From assembly GCA_002361775.1 (NCBI GenBank), contig DETV01000106.1:15830-79829 (forward strand): a stretch of 64,000 nucleotides of DNA, in the 5' to 3' direction. Below the pieces are notes generated by a model. It was not told the DNA's origin and did no database searches. It was given only the letters and a program-made list of their open reading frames with translations. Origin of the DNA: Eubacterium sp. UBA3279. GTDB lineage: Bacteria; Bacillota; Clostridia; Lachnospirales; Lachnospiraceae. The position numbers were made by a program, and so were the translations under genes. Numbering within the stretch: the stretch's first letter is position 1; every line of letters starts with the position of its first letter. Shown here piece by piece: positions 16,132-24,205 of this stretch.

Positions 16132-17103
16132 ATGATTGAAGTAAATCATTTAGTGAAAGAATTCAAGATACCTGTTCAGAAAAAGGGCAGATTTGCCGCT
16201 GTGAGAAATCTGTTCTCTGGTGAACACACTATCAAACGTGCGGTTGACGATATTACATTTTCAGTTGACGATGGAGAAATAGTGGGTTTTATCGGGAAAA
16301 ATGGCGCTGGAAAATCCACCACGATTAAAATGCTTTCCGGAATTTTGCAGCCTACCTCAGGAAACGTCACAGTTGACGGTATCAAACCTTTTGAACAGCG
16401 AATGGAGAATGCTAAGCAGATTGGTGTCGTATTTGGTCAAAAAACACAACTTTGGTGGGATGTTCCTCTGATTGAAAGTTATCGCCTGTTGAGGGAAATT
16501 TACAAAATTGACAATGGTACATACCATAAGAATCTTGATCGTTATATTCCCATGTTGGGGCTTGAGGAGGTTATCAACAAGCCGGTGCGGCAGATGAGCC
16601 TGGGGCAGCGAGTGAAGTCGGATATCTGTGCGGCGCTGCTCCATGATCCTAAAATTCTTTTTTTGGATGAGCCAACGATTGGGGTTGATGTTGTTTCAAA
16701 GAAATATCTTCATGATTTTATTTCTGAGATTAATCGTGAAAAAGGTACTACGGTTTTGCTTACCACTCATGACATGGGGGACATAGAAAAACTCTGTTCC
16801 CGTGTGGTGGTGATTGATTCCGGTCATCTGATGTATGATGGAGATTTAGAGAGTATGGTGCAGAAGTTTGGCGTTATCCGTTCGCTGATGATAGAGTTTG
16901 ATGAGCCTGTTGGGGACTTTCAGGTAGAGAATGCGAAGCTGACCAGGAGTGAGGGAAACCGTAAATGGTTCTCGTTTCATCGGTCAGAGGCCACCCCAAT
17001 GGGGCTGATACGTTCTATCGGTGATAAATATCCTGTTCACGACATTGAAATCATTGAGCCTGATATTGAGGAGATTGTGAGGAAACTTTATGAGAGTAAG
17101 TAG
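16132..17103 (+). CDS. ABC-2 type exporter, ATP-binding subunit
   Basis: 323 residues with all ABC ATPase motifs: Walker A GKNGAGKSTT, the signature region MSLGQRVKSD (variant of LSGGQ), Walker B ILFLDEPTIG and a switch histidine in LLTTHDMGD. The C-terminal 80 residues match the extension seen in NatA/daunorubicin-type exporters. It couples ATP hydrolysis to the two membrane proteins that follow. Its stop overlaps the next start by 14 nt. Substrate unknown; this family often exports drugs, peptides or lipids. The run of exporter genes lies inside the region bracketed by the duplicated isomerase 3' end. Confidence 0.92.
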   Translation: MIEVNHLVKEFKIPVQKKGRFAAVRNLFSGEHTIKRAVDDITFSVDDGEIVGFIGKNGAGKSTTIKMLSGILQPTSGNVTVDGIKPFEQRMENAKQIGVVFGQKTQLWWDVPLIESYRLLREIYKIDNGTYHKNLDRYIPMLGLEEVINKPVRQMSLGQRVKSDICAALLHDPKILFLDEPTIGVDVVSKKYLHDFISEINREKGTTVLLTTHDMGDIEKLCSRVVVIDSGHLMYDGDLESMVQKFGVIRSLMIEFDEPVGDFQVENAKLTRSEGNRKWFSFHRSEATPMGLIRSIGDKYPVHDIEIIEPDIEEIVRKLYESK

Positions 17104-17908
17104 GGGAATCAGTATGCACACGGGCATGGCTTTTTTGCGTAATGAATTTTACAATATGAGCATATATCGTGTGTCCTTTTGGATTAACTTGGTTTACACA
17201 TTCCTTATGATGTACAGTGTAGGTTATGTGTGGCGCGCGTTGTATGCCGCAAACCCCAACGTTAGCGGTGTACCGCTTCCCCAGATGATCTCCTATGCTG
17301 TACTGGGTGTTGCCCTGGAGGCAATCTTGCATCCGCGAAACGGTCCGCAGATCTATATTATGGAGCAAGTCCGCAAAGGTACCATTGAAATGGATATTAT
17401 GAAACCCATTGATTTTCAGTTTTATATGTTTGCAAAGAATATGGGAAGTATTGCGGTGCGTTTTTTGTTCTTGGTTTTACCTTCATTGATTGTGGCATTT
17501 TTCCTGTTTTCATTAAAATTGCCGGATTTGTCTGCGCTTTTTGGCTTTCTTTTCAGCCTGGTTTTCTCAATTATCGTGAGTTTTTTCCTGAACTTTATTC
17601 TGGGGCTTCTGAGTATGATCACCATGAATATCCGCAACATCAATTGGGGGTACAATGCGTTGCTTCGTTTCTTTTCCGGGCAGATGGTGCCATTGTGGAT
17701 TTTTCCCAGTGCGCTTGGCGTTATCAGTGACTTTTTGCCATTCCGTTGCATTTATGCCATTCCCATGTCCATCTATATTGGGAATTATGCAGGGTTGGAG
17801 ATGGTGGGGGCGCTGATCGTACAGCTCGCATGGATACTTGTACTCTGGTTATCATCCCGTCTGCTGATGAAGAGGATTTTTACCAGAGTAATGATACAGG
17901 GAGGTTGA
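17090..17908 (+). CDS. ABC-2 type exporter permease 1 (DUF990-like)
   Basis: 272 residues with about six hydrophobic segments. MSIYRVSFWINLVYTFLMMY near the N-terminus and the KGTIEMDIMKPIDFQFYMF loop match the ABC-2 membrane family PF06182 (DUF990). It should pair with the second permease to form the channel driven by the upstream ATPase. Two starts are possible: ATG 17090 (GAGG 7 nt upstream, overlapping the ATPase gene) or ATG 17114 after AGGGGA; the longer one is given. Substrate unknown. Confidence 0.87.
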   Translation: MRVSRGISMHTGMAFLRNEFYNMSIYRVSFWINLVYTFLMMYSVGYVWRALYAANPNVSGVPLPQMISYAVLGVALEAILHPRNGPQIYIMEQVRKGTIEMDIMKPIDFQFYMFAKNMGSIAVRFLFLVLPSLIVAFFLFSLKLPDLSALFGFLFSLVFSIIVSFFLNFILGLLSMITMNIRNINWGYNALLRFFSGQMVPLWIFPSALGVISDFLPFRCIYAIPMSIYIGNYAGLEMVGALIVQLAWILVLWLSSRLLMKRIFTRVMIQGG

Positions 17909-17912
17909 GAAA

Positions 17913-18707
17913 ATGCGGAACATTCGATTGTATGGTCATTTTTTGCGTGTGGCTATTCTGGGAAAAGCACAATATAAGGCTGATTTTTTTGTGGGGATAA
18001 TAAGCGTTTTGATTCTGAATGCTGTAAATCTCTCTCTCATAGGTATTCTGGTATATAATTTTAATACTCTGGGCAATTGGAATATATGGGATTTACTGTT
18101 CCTGTATAGCTTCTGGATGCTGAGCCGTGGGATATACGGCGTGTTTTTCTGGCATTTATCTGACCTGGAGGAAATGATCGTAGGCGGTACGTTTGATGCC
18201 TATTTGATTCGTCCTGTCAGTCCGTTTCTGCAATTTATCGGTAAAGATATCAGTTATACAGGCGTAGGAGATTTTCTGGTAGGGGTATTAGGGTTCATCC
18301 TTGCCGCTGCTCAAATCGGAATACACTGGAATATGGGGCAATGGGCATATTTTGTGATTTGCGTGCTGTCAGGAGCTTTGATACAGGTAGCTATCAACCT
18401 GATTGGCGCCAGCCTTTGTTTTTGGACAACACGTTCTAATGCAGCCATGAATATAGCAGAAAGATTTACAGTATTAATGCAGCAGTACCCGGTGAACATT
18501 TTTGGGAAATATTTTCAGATATTTGTTACCTGTTTTTTGCCAGTGGCTTTTATTAATTATTATCCCAGTGTTGTGCTGTTAGGCAAGGCGGCAGGGGGGA
18601 TTAAGATGTGGCAATGTTTTGCGCCTTTCGTTGCGATTATCATGTTGGCAATAGCGGCAGTTGTCTGGACAAAAGGTTTGAAAAGATATACGGGGACAGG
18701 GAATTAA
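17913..18707 (+). CDS. ABC-2 type exporter permease 2 (DUF990-like)
   Basis: 264 residues, six hydrophobic segments, with the family's conserved loop GGTFDAYLIRPVSPFLQF that parallels the KGTIEMDIMKPIDF loop of permease 1. The two are therefore paralogous halves of one heterodimeric ABC-2 exporter. It begins 4 nt after permease 1 with the site GGGAGG. It is followed by a convergent MATE gene on the other strand; no strong terminator is visible in the 77 nt gap. Confidence 0.87.
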   Translation: MRNIRLYGHFLRVAILGKAQYKADFFVGIISVLILNAVNLSLIGILVYNFNTLGNWNIWDLLFLYSFWMLSRGIYGVFFWHLSDLEEMIVGGTFDAYLIRPVSPFLQFIGKDISYTGVGDFLVGVLGFILAAAQIGIHWNMGQWAYFVICVLSGALIQVAINLIGASLCFWTTRSNAAMNIAERFTVLMQQYPVNIFGKYFQIFVTCFLPVAFINYYPSVVLLGKAAGGIKMWQCFAPFVAIIMLAIAAVVWTKGLKRYTGTGN

Positions 18708-18784
18708 TAGTATTTTAGGTGATTTTACACATTGGCGCTGGAAGAACACGATATAAATTTGAGAGGTAAAATTTATAGTTCTTG

Positions 18785-20128
18785 TCAGATCACCTGAAAT
18801 GCTTTCCATTTTCCGGACTTCTGCCTCCAGAAGAAAATAACCGCTCGAATGCTCCAGTCGCAAACCATTGCAATGGCAATTCCGATCACACCCATTTGCA
18901 GGATAATTCCCAAGAACCATGATAACAACAGACGTACCGCTATCGTAGATATAACCGAAACATACATTGTAAATTTTACATCACCTGCAGCTCGTAAGCC
19001 ATTGATGAGCGCACCGGAAAAGGGATATGCTACGGCATTGAATAAATTGTGGATCAGAACCAGAAAAATCACGAGATGTTTTGTTTCTGGTTCCAAAGCA
19101 TAAAACTTTAAGAATATTGGAGTCAGAAGAAAAATCAGAAGATTCCATACGGATGAAATTGAAAGTGTAATATTTGTCAATTTCTTAAAATAATGATCTG
19201 CAGCCTCTGTATCCCCATTTCCCATACACTGTCCAATAACCGTTATGAACACAGGCCCCATAGCGACTCCCGCCAGAGCAGCCAGTGACCAGATACTTTG
19301 TGCAACGCCATTTGCTGCAATCTGGTATGTTCCAAAAAGAGCAACAATACTACTTAATGCTACTTTAACTAATTGGAATACACCATTTTCCATTCCGTTT
19401 GGAATGGCAATTTTTAAAATTTGTTTCATAAAATCCCCATTCCACTGGAAAATCCATTTGCAGCGATAAAATATTTCGTTTTTTTCCTGAAAGCAAAGCA
19501 CTGTAATTACCAGGGCTGAAAATGTCCGGGCAATCAGAGAAGGATATGCAACACCTGCAACGCCTGCATGCAATACAAATACGCCAATGAGATTTCCGAT
19601 AACATTGATGATATTGGATGCTACAGACAGATACATGGTCACACTGGTTTTTCCGATGCTGCGAAAAAGAGCGGCCCCAGAGTTATAAATCGCCAATGCC
19701 GGATAGGAATATGCAGAAATTCTAAGATATGTAATACAAGAGTGCATCACAGATTCTTCTACCTTGCCGAACATCAGACGGAGCATTTTTTCATTTCCAA
19801 TCAGAACCATCACTGCGATCAGAATGGAAAAAATTGTAGAGAAGGATAGAAGTTGACTGGCGGATTCGCCGGCATCATCCTTTGCTTTTCTTCCAATGTA
19901 CTGGCTTATCACAACCGCTCCTCCGGATGCCAGTGCTGTAAACAGATAAATAAAAATGGTATTGAACTGGTTTACAAGCGAAACACCAGATACCGCAGCC
20001 TCTCCTACATAGCTGACCACTAATGTATCTGCTATTCCAACAAACATCACCAATAACTGCTCTAAAAACAGGGGAATAATCATTTCTCTTAAACTTTTAT
20101 TTGAAAACAAAGTTGTGTTCTGACTCAT
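18785..20128 (-). CDS. MATE-family efflux transporter
   Basis: About 447 residues, twelve hydrophobic segments, with the typical MATE opening MIIPLFLEQLLVMFVGIADT and the repeat at mid-protein IPNGMENGVFQLVKVALSS. Such proteins export drugs or metabolites in exchange for Na+ or H+. The in-frame TTG at 20143 contains the ribosome site; ATG 20128 behind GGGAGG is chosen. A LysR regulator lies 109 nt upstream on the same strand, with a strong hairpin just before the MATE ribosome site, so MATE expression may be attenuated or need its own promoter. Confidence 0.92.
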   Translation of the reverse strand: MSQNTTLFSNKSLREMIIPLFLEQLLVMFVGIADTLVVSYVGEAAVSGVSLVNQFNTIFIYLFTALASGGAVVISQYIGRKAKDDAGESASQLLSFSTIFSILIAVMVLIGNEKMLRLMFGKVEESVMHSCITYLRISAYSYPALAIYNSGAALFRSIGKTSVTMYLSVASNIINVIGNLIGVFVLHAGVAGVAYPSLIARTFSALVITVLCFQEKNEIFYRCKWIFQWNGDFMKQILKIAIPNGMENGVFQLVKVALSSIVALFGTYQIAANGVAQSIWSLAALAGVAMGPVFITVIGQCMGNGDTEAADHYFKKLTNITLSISSVWNLLIFLLTPIFLKFYALEPETKHLVIFLVLIHNLFNAVAYPFSGALINGLRAAGDVKFTMYVSVISTIAVRLLLSWFLGIILQMGVIGIAIAMVCDWSIRAVIFFWRQKSGKWKAFQVI

Positions 20129-20144
20129 ATTCCTGCCTCCCAAA

Positions 20145-20199
20145 TAAAAAATGTAGGTGTAGAAAACAAAGTTGTTTGCCTTGTCTCTACACCTACATT
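20145..20199 (-). terminator. Terminator/attenuator between lysR and MATE gene
   Basis: On the minus strand a perfect 14 bp stem (AATGTAGGTGTAGA and its complement at 20150-20163 and 20186-20199) with a 22-nt loop is followed by TTTTTTATTT. The T-run runs directly into the MATE ribosome site GGGAGG. Confidence 0.75.
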
Positions 20200-20236
20200 A
20201 TAATTTTTGAATCAGACCATATCAAATACTTAGTTT

Positions 20237-21127
20237 TTATGGCTTTCCAATGCCTAAAAAGCATTGGATGTGTTGAATGAATTTTGTAGTGGCTAAACTA
20301 AACGGCTGACCACGTTTCCATGCCAATACGCTTGTTGCTGTAAGCGGCGGATCAAGTGGCCTGTATGTAATCTTTGAATGATCCAAGAAGGGAACAGCCC
20401 CCTCGATCACCAATGAATATGCCAATCCGCTATTCACCATAATTGAGCTGTTCGTACTTAAATTGCTGGTAAAAACAACATTCAGTCGATCATAGTAGCT
20501 GCCAAACCAGCTTGCTAATTCATTTTGTACATTCATACGCCGTGGAAGAATTAAAGGTAATTCAGATAAGTCTTGTGCAGTTATGGTTTCTCTCGCAGCG
20601 AGAGGGTCATCCGAGCGCATCAGAACTACCCATTTCTCACCTATATCCAAGCGGGTAAATTCATATTTTTCCATATCAATTGGCTCAAGAAACAAGCCAA
20701 TATCTAACAGTCCCTTATCCATCTGTTCCTTTACCAGATCTGCTGTGGCTGTAAAAATATCAAAAGTAACAAGGGGATATTTTTGACGAAAGGACTTAAT
20801 TATTTGGGAAAGAAGCTGTACGGCTGCAATTTCTCCACATCCCATAGAGATTTTACCCTCTACCTGTTCTTCCTGTTCTACCAGTTCTTTTTCTGTCTTA
20901 TCTACCAGTTGTAAAATTTCTTCCGCACGACGGCGAAGAAGGATTCCTTCATTTGTCAATTTGATTTTCCGTGTTCCTCTATCAAACAGTTTTACACCAA
21001 GATCTTTCTCCATCTGTGTAAGCTGACGTGAAAGTGTGGGTTGTGTGATGTGTAAAACCTCCGAGGCTTTTGTGATACTTTCTTCCCTTACTACGGTCAA
21101 AAAATAACGAAGAATTCTGATTTCCAT
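20237..21127 (-). CDS. LysR-family transcriptional regulator
   Basis: 296 residues: N-terminal winged helix (residues 1-60, MEIRILRYFLTVVREESITK then LHITQPTLSRQLTQMEKDLG) and a C-terminal periplasmic-binding-like effector domain (about 90-290). Length is standard. It precedes a MATE gene on the same strand and is the likely controller of that pump; the effector is unknown. Upstream is a roughly 500 nt gap whose only recognisable content is an isomerase remnant and the promoter of the MNT gene. Confidence 0.92.
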   Translation of the reverse strand: MEIRILRYFLTVVREESITKASEVLHITQPTLSRQLTQMEKDLGVKLFDRGTRKIKLTNEGILLRRRAEEILQLVDKTEKELVEQEEQVEGKISMGCGEIAAVQLLSQIIKSFRQKYPLVTFDIFTATADLVKEQMDKGLLDIGLFLEPIDMEKYEFTRLDIGEKWVVLMRSDDPLAARETITAQDLSELPLILPRRMNVQNELASWFGSYYDRLNVVFTSNLSTNSSIMVNSGLAYSLVIEGAVPFLDHSKITYRPLDPPLTATSVLAWKRGQPFSLATTKFIQHIQCFLGIGKP

Positions 21128-21335
21128 AAAACCACCCTTTTTCTACCATACTTAATAAACATATTTTACCATGTTTGGATATTTAAAACAAACGTGAGAT
21201 ATACGTATTATAAGTTTATTGTAAGTGGATTTGCAGATTCGTTACTGTTGAATTAAATCTTTAATTATGAAGTTTTCCGGAAAAGGGGGAGTTTTTGATA
21301 AAAGTATTTCAAAACTGGTTGATACTGCATAACAT

Positions 21336-21392
21336 CTGAGAGAAAAAGGACTGGCTTATACCATTTGTTAATTCCGAGCGTTGGAACTGTAA
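21336..21392 (+). pseudogene. Decayed copy of the 3' end of the third TIM-barrel isomerase gene
   Basis: The 19 codons read LREKGLAYTIC, stop, FRALEL, stop. They match the last 19 codons of the gene ending at 16035 (LGEKGLDYTIRYFRALEL) with one nonsense change (TAC to TAA) and a handful of substitutions; by eye about 87 percent of bases agree. Similarity continues, weaker, into the downstream hairpin to about 21470. The rest of the 21128-21625 gap shows no other gene. Confidence 0.75.
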
Positions 21393-21574
21393 GAAAAGAG
21401 AAGTTATAAAAAATAGGATAAATTAAAAAAGCAGGTTATTATATGGGGGATGCTCCGATGTAATGGTTTGTTTTGCATATTTTAGACGGATAAAAAAGAA
21501 AATATACCTTATAAACTGTTTAACGCCAATTGGTATGAGAAAGTATGAAAAAGCAGGGGAAATAGGTAATGCGT

Positions 21575-21604
21575 TGACGCTTTGATTATTCGTAGGTATA
21601 ATAA
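21575..21604 (+). promoter_or_regulatory. Probable promoter of the MNT/HEPN pair
   Basis: -35 TTGACG (21575-21580) with about 17 bp to a TATA-type -10 box, some 20 nt before the ribosome site AAGGAGG. Confidence 0.5.
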
Positions 21605-21625
21605 AATGAGAAGGAGGTATAGCTT

Positions 21626-21952
21626 ATGGAACAGATGGTATTAAAAGAATTAGTAGAAGGTATTTTAGCTATCTTTGAGACTCAAGTGATTCGTATAGTT
21701 TTATATGGATCTGTTGCAAGAGGAACAAATACAACAGAATCTGATGTAGATATTGCATTGCTTTTAAATGGTAGTTTAAGTAAAGAAACAGAAGATAAGC
21801 TATCAGACTTAGTGGTAGATCTAAATTTAAAATATGATACCGTACTCTCTGTTATCGACATAGATTATGAGTTATTTAAAAAATGGGAAAAGGTAACTCC
21901 CTTTTATAAAAATGTAAATGAGGAGGGTATTGTTTTATGGAAGGCAGCATGA
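21626..21952 (+). CDS. MNT-type minimal nucleotidyltransferase (antitoxin-like)
   Basis: 108 residues with the nucleotidyltransferase motif GSVARGTNTTESDVDIALLL (the GSxARG and DxD pair) near residues 29-48, as in MntA/MNT antitoxins that AMPylate a partner HEPN toxin. AAGGAGG stands 8 nt upstream. The partner frame starts inside its 3' end, the usual arrangement, but is truncated. With the toxin gone the gene may be free to decay; its own reading frame is intact. Confidence 0.85.
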   Translation: MEQMVLKELVEGILAIFETQVIRIVLYGSVARGTNTTESDVDIALLLNGSLSKETEDKLSDLVVDLNLKYDTVLSVIDIDYELFKKWEKVTPFYKNVNEEGIVLWKAA

Positions 21953-22086
21953 TTGATTTATCAAAATACCGTTTTGAGTCAGCAAAAGATGATTTGGAAA
22001 CAGCACAGTTGCTTATAAAAGGCGGTAAAAGTATGTTGGATGATTTTGATAAGGAACGCAAGGACTTGGATAATCTTATGAAATGA
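21937..22086 (+). pseudogene. Truncated HEPN-domain toxin remnant
   Basis: A 49-codon frame overlaps the MNT gene by 16 nt and begins like a HEPN protein: MIDLSKYRFESAKDDLETAQ then LLIKGGKS. Directly after this it jumps to an acidic/basic tail (DDFDKERKDLDNLMK) and stops. The whole central helix bundle and the RX4-6H ribonuclease motif of HEPN toxins are missing, so it cannot be an active toxin. An internal deletion joining the two ends is the simplest reading. Confidence 0.7.
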
Positions 22087-22152
22087 AAGAAAGCGATCAA
22101 TGCAAAGAGACTAACCCCTGTTGGATTAGTCCCTTGTGTTAATCGCTTTCTT
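22087..22152. terminator. Nested-stem terminator at the end of rfbB
   Basis: Outer stem AAGAAAGCGAT / ATCGCTTTCTT (11 bp) encloses an inner GACTAA / TTAGTC stem. It lies between the HEPN remnant and the convergent rfbB, overlapping the rfbB stop codon. Confidence 0.65.
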
Positions 22153-23170
22153 AGCGGTTTCCGTACATTTTTTCGTAGTAATTCTGATACTCGCCGGAGA
22201 TAATGGTTTCCCACCATTCCTTATTATCCAGATACCACTGAATAGTCTTTTTGATACCGTCTGCAAATTTTGTTTCCGGCAGCCAGCCCAGTTCGTTGTG
22301 GATCTTGGTAGGATCGATAGCGTAACGCATATCATGTCCCTTACGGTCAGCCACATAAGTGATCAGGCTTTCTGGTTTTCCCAGTTCTTTACAGATGATT
22401 TTTACAATATCAATATTTGTCATTTCGTTGTGACCGCCGATATTATAAACTTCACCAACACGACCATTGTGAATGATCAGATCGATAGCTTTGCAGTGGT
22501 CTTCCACATAGAGCCAGTCGCGGACATTTTCACCTTTTCCGTATACGGGAAGTGGTTTGTCGTTTAAAGCATTGGCAATCATCAGCGGAATCAGCTTCTC
22601 AGGGAAGTGATATGGTCCGTAGTTGTTAGAGCAGCGGCTGATGGTAACAGGCAGTCCGTATGTTCTGTGGTAAGCCAGTACCAGAAGGTCAGCGCCAGCT
22701 TTGGAGGAGCTGTAAGGACTGCTGGTGTGGATTGGTGTTTCTTCGGTGAAGAACAGGTCTGGTCTGTCTAAAGGCAGATCACCGTATACTTCATCAGTGG
22801 AAACCTGATGGTAACGTTTGATTCCATATTTTCTGCAGGCATCCATCAGGACAGCAGTTCCTTTGATGTTGGTATCCAGAAATACTTCCGGGTTTTCGAT
22901 GGAACGGTCTACATGGCTTTCTGCAGCGAAGTTTACCACCATGTCCGGGTGTTCTTCTTCAAACAATTTGTAGACAGCTTCTCTGTCGGTAATACTTTCT
23001 TTAACAAAGCGGAAGTTTGGGTTATCCATGACCGGAGCCAGTGTGGACAGATTTCCTGCATAAGTCAGGCAGTCCAGACAGATGATCCGGTAATCCGGAT
23101 ATTTTTTCAGCATATGGAAAATAAAGTTACTTCCGATAAATCCGGCGCCGCCGGTTACAATAATATTCAT
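22151..23170 (-). CDS. rfbB: dTDP-glucose 4,6-dehydratase
   Basis: 339 residues, an extended short-chain dehydrogenase. It has the NAD-binding GGAGFIGSNF at the N-terminus, HVDRSIENP, STDEVYGDL, and the catalytic YSSSKAGAD (Tyr-x3-Lys). It converts dTDP-glucose to dTDP-4-keto-6-deoxyglucose, the second step towards dTDP-rhamnose and related deoxysugars of the cell surface. It follows rfbA by 23 nt in one operon. rfbC and rfbD are not in the window, so the later steps must be encoded elsewhere. Confidence 0.96.
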   Translation of the reverse strand: MNIIVTGGAGFIGSNFIFHMLKKYPDYRIICLDCLTYAGNLSTLAPVMDNPNFRFVKESITDREAVYKLFEEEHPDMVVNFAAESHVDRSIENPEVFLDTNIKGTAVLMDACRKYGIKRYHQVSTDEVYGDLPLDRPDLFFTEETPIHTSSPYSSSKAGADLLVLAYHRTYGLPVTISRCSNNYGPYHFPEKLIPLMIANALNDKPLPVYGKGENVRDWLYVEDHCKAIDLIIHNGRVGEVYNIGGHNEMTNIDIVKIICKELGKPESLITYVADRKGHDMRYAIDPTKIHNELGWLPETKFADGIKKTIQWYLDNKEWWETIISGEYQNYYEKMYGNR

Positions 23171-23193
23171 AATTATAATCTCCTTTGTTTATT

Positions 23194-24093
23194 TTAGTTG
23201 TGCAGTACATCCAGATACTTTCCATCCAGAACATCTTTCAGGTACTGACCATACTGGTTCTTTTTCAATACTTCGTATACTTTCAGCACATCCTCTTTGG
23301 AAATCCATCCGTTGAGATAAGCAATTTCTTCCAGGCAGGCAATTTTTCTGTGCTGGTGAGATTCCATTGTTTTTACAAAGTTGGTAGCTTCCACAAGGCT
23401 TTCATGTGTTCCGGTATCCAGCCAGGTAAATCCCTGTCCCAGAAGTTCCACATTCAGACACTCATTTTCCAGATAAATCCGGTTCAGGTCAGTGATTTCC
23501 AGTTCGCCTCTGGCGCTGGGTTTCAGGTTTTTTGCATACTCTACCACTTTGTTATCGTAGAAATACAGACCTGTCACACAATAATTGCTCTTTGGATGCT
23601 CCGGTTTTTCTTCGATGGAAATAGCTTTTCCTTCTTTGTTGAATTCTACAATACCAAAACGTTCCGGATCATCTACATAGTATCCGAAAACAGTAGCGCC
23701 TTTGCCGCTTTCAGCATTTTCCACAGCGGCTTTCAGACGTTTTTTCAGTCCGTGTCCGGCAAAAATGTTATCTCCCAGTACCATGGCTACGGTATCATTT
23801 CCGATAAATTCTTCACCGATGATAAAAGCTTGAGCCAGTCCGTCCGGGCTTGGCTGAACGGCGTAGGTAAGATTTACTCCGAACTGGTGACCGTCACCCA
23901 GAAGTTCCTGGAAGCGGGGAGTATCCTGAGGAGTAGAGATGATCAGGATATCGCGAATCCCGGCGTTCATAAGAACAGACATGGGATAATAAATCATAGG
24001 TTTATCGTAGATGGGAAGTAACTGTTTGGAAGTTACCATTGTCAGGGGATAAAGGCGTGTGCCGGAACCACCTGCTAAAATAATTCCTTTCAT
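23194..24093 (-). CDS. rfbA: Glucose-1-phosphate thymidylyltransferase
   Basis: 299 residues, standard length. The nucleotide-binding motif GGSGTRLYPLTMVTSKQLLP at the start, KPMIYYPMSVLM, and VLGDNIFAGHGL with the catalytic Asp are diagnostic. It makes dTDP-glucose from glucose-1-phosphate and dTTP. It is first gene of the rfbAB operon, with AAAGGAG upstream and a promoter whose architecture suggests control by a MerR-type regulator (see 24149). Confidence 0.97.
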   Translation of the reverse strand: MKGIILAGGSGTRLYPLTMVTSKQLLPIYDKPMIYYPMSVLMNAGIRDILIISTPQDTPRFQELLGDGHQFGVNLTYAVQPSPDGLAQAFIIGEEFIGNDTVAMVLGDNIFAGHGLKKRLKAAVENAESGKGATVFGYYVDDPERFGIVEFNKEGKAISIEEKPEHPKSNYCVTGLYFYDNKVVEYAKNLKPSARGELEITDLNRIYLENECLNVELLGQGFTWLDTGTHESLVEATNFVKTMESHQHRKIACLEEIAYLNGWISKEDVLKVYEVLKKNQYGQYLKDVLDGKYLDVLHN

Positions 24094-24148
24094 GTTTTGT
24101 TCTCCTTTGCTATTTTTATTTTGTCAATCTATATCAGCTATTTTCTAC

Positions 24149-24179
24149 AGTATAAAAGGTGACGTAAGGTCACTTTCAA
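24149..24179 (-). promoter_or_regulatory. MerR-type promoter of rfbAB with 19 bp spacer and dyad
   Basis: Minus strand: -35 TTGAAA (24174-24179), -10 TATACT (24149-24154), spacer exactly 19 bp. The dyad GTGAC-N5-GTCAC (24159-24173) sits inside the spacer. Over-long spacers with a central dyad are the known hallmark of promoters twisted by MerR regulators; a MerR-family gene lies immediately upstream. Confidence 0.6.
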
Positions 24180-24205
24180 GTCTTTTTTTCGTTTTTATGA
24201 AATTT

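Noticed and set aside
14116..16149. A 677-codon open frame on the minus strand opposite the second Gfo/Idh and third barrel genes
   Set aside because: It is a shadow of two strongly coding genes: composition is Cys/Phe/Ile/Ser-rich without domains, it spans an intergenic hairpin, and it lacks a suitable ribosome site.
16132..22086. An integrative mobile element
   Set aside because: Although bracketed by a duplicated gene end, the block has no integrase, transposase, relaxase or perfect att repeats, so only the repeat itself is reported.
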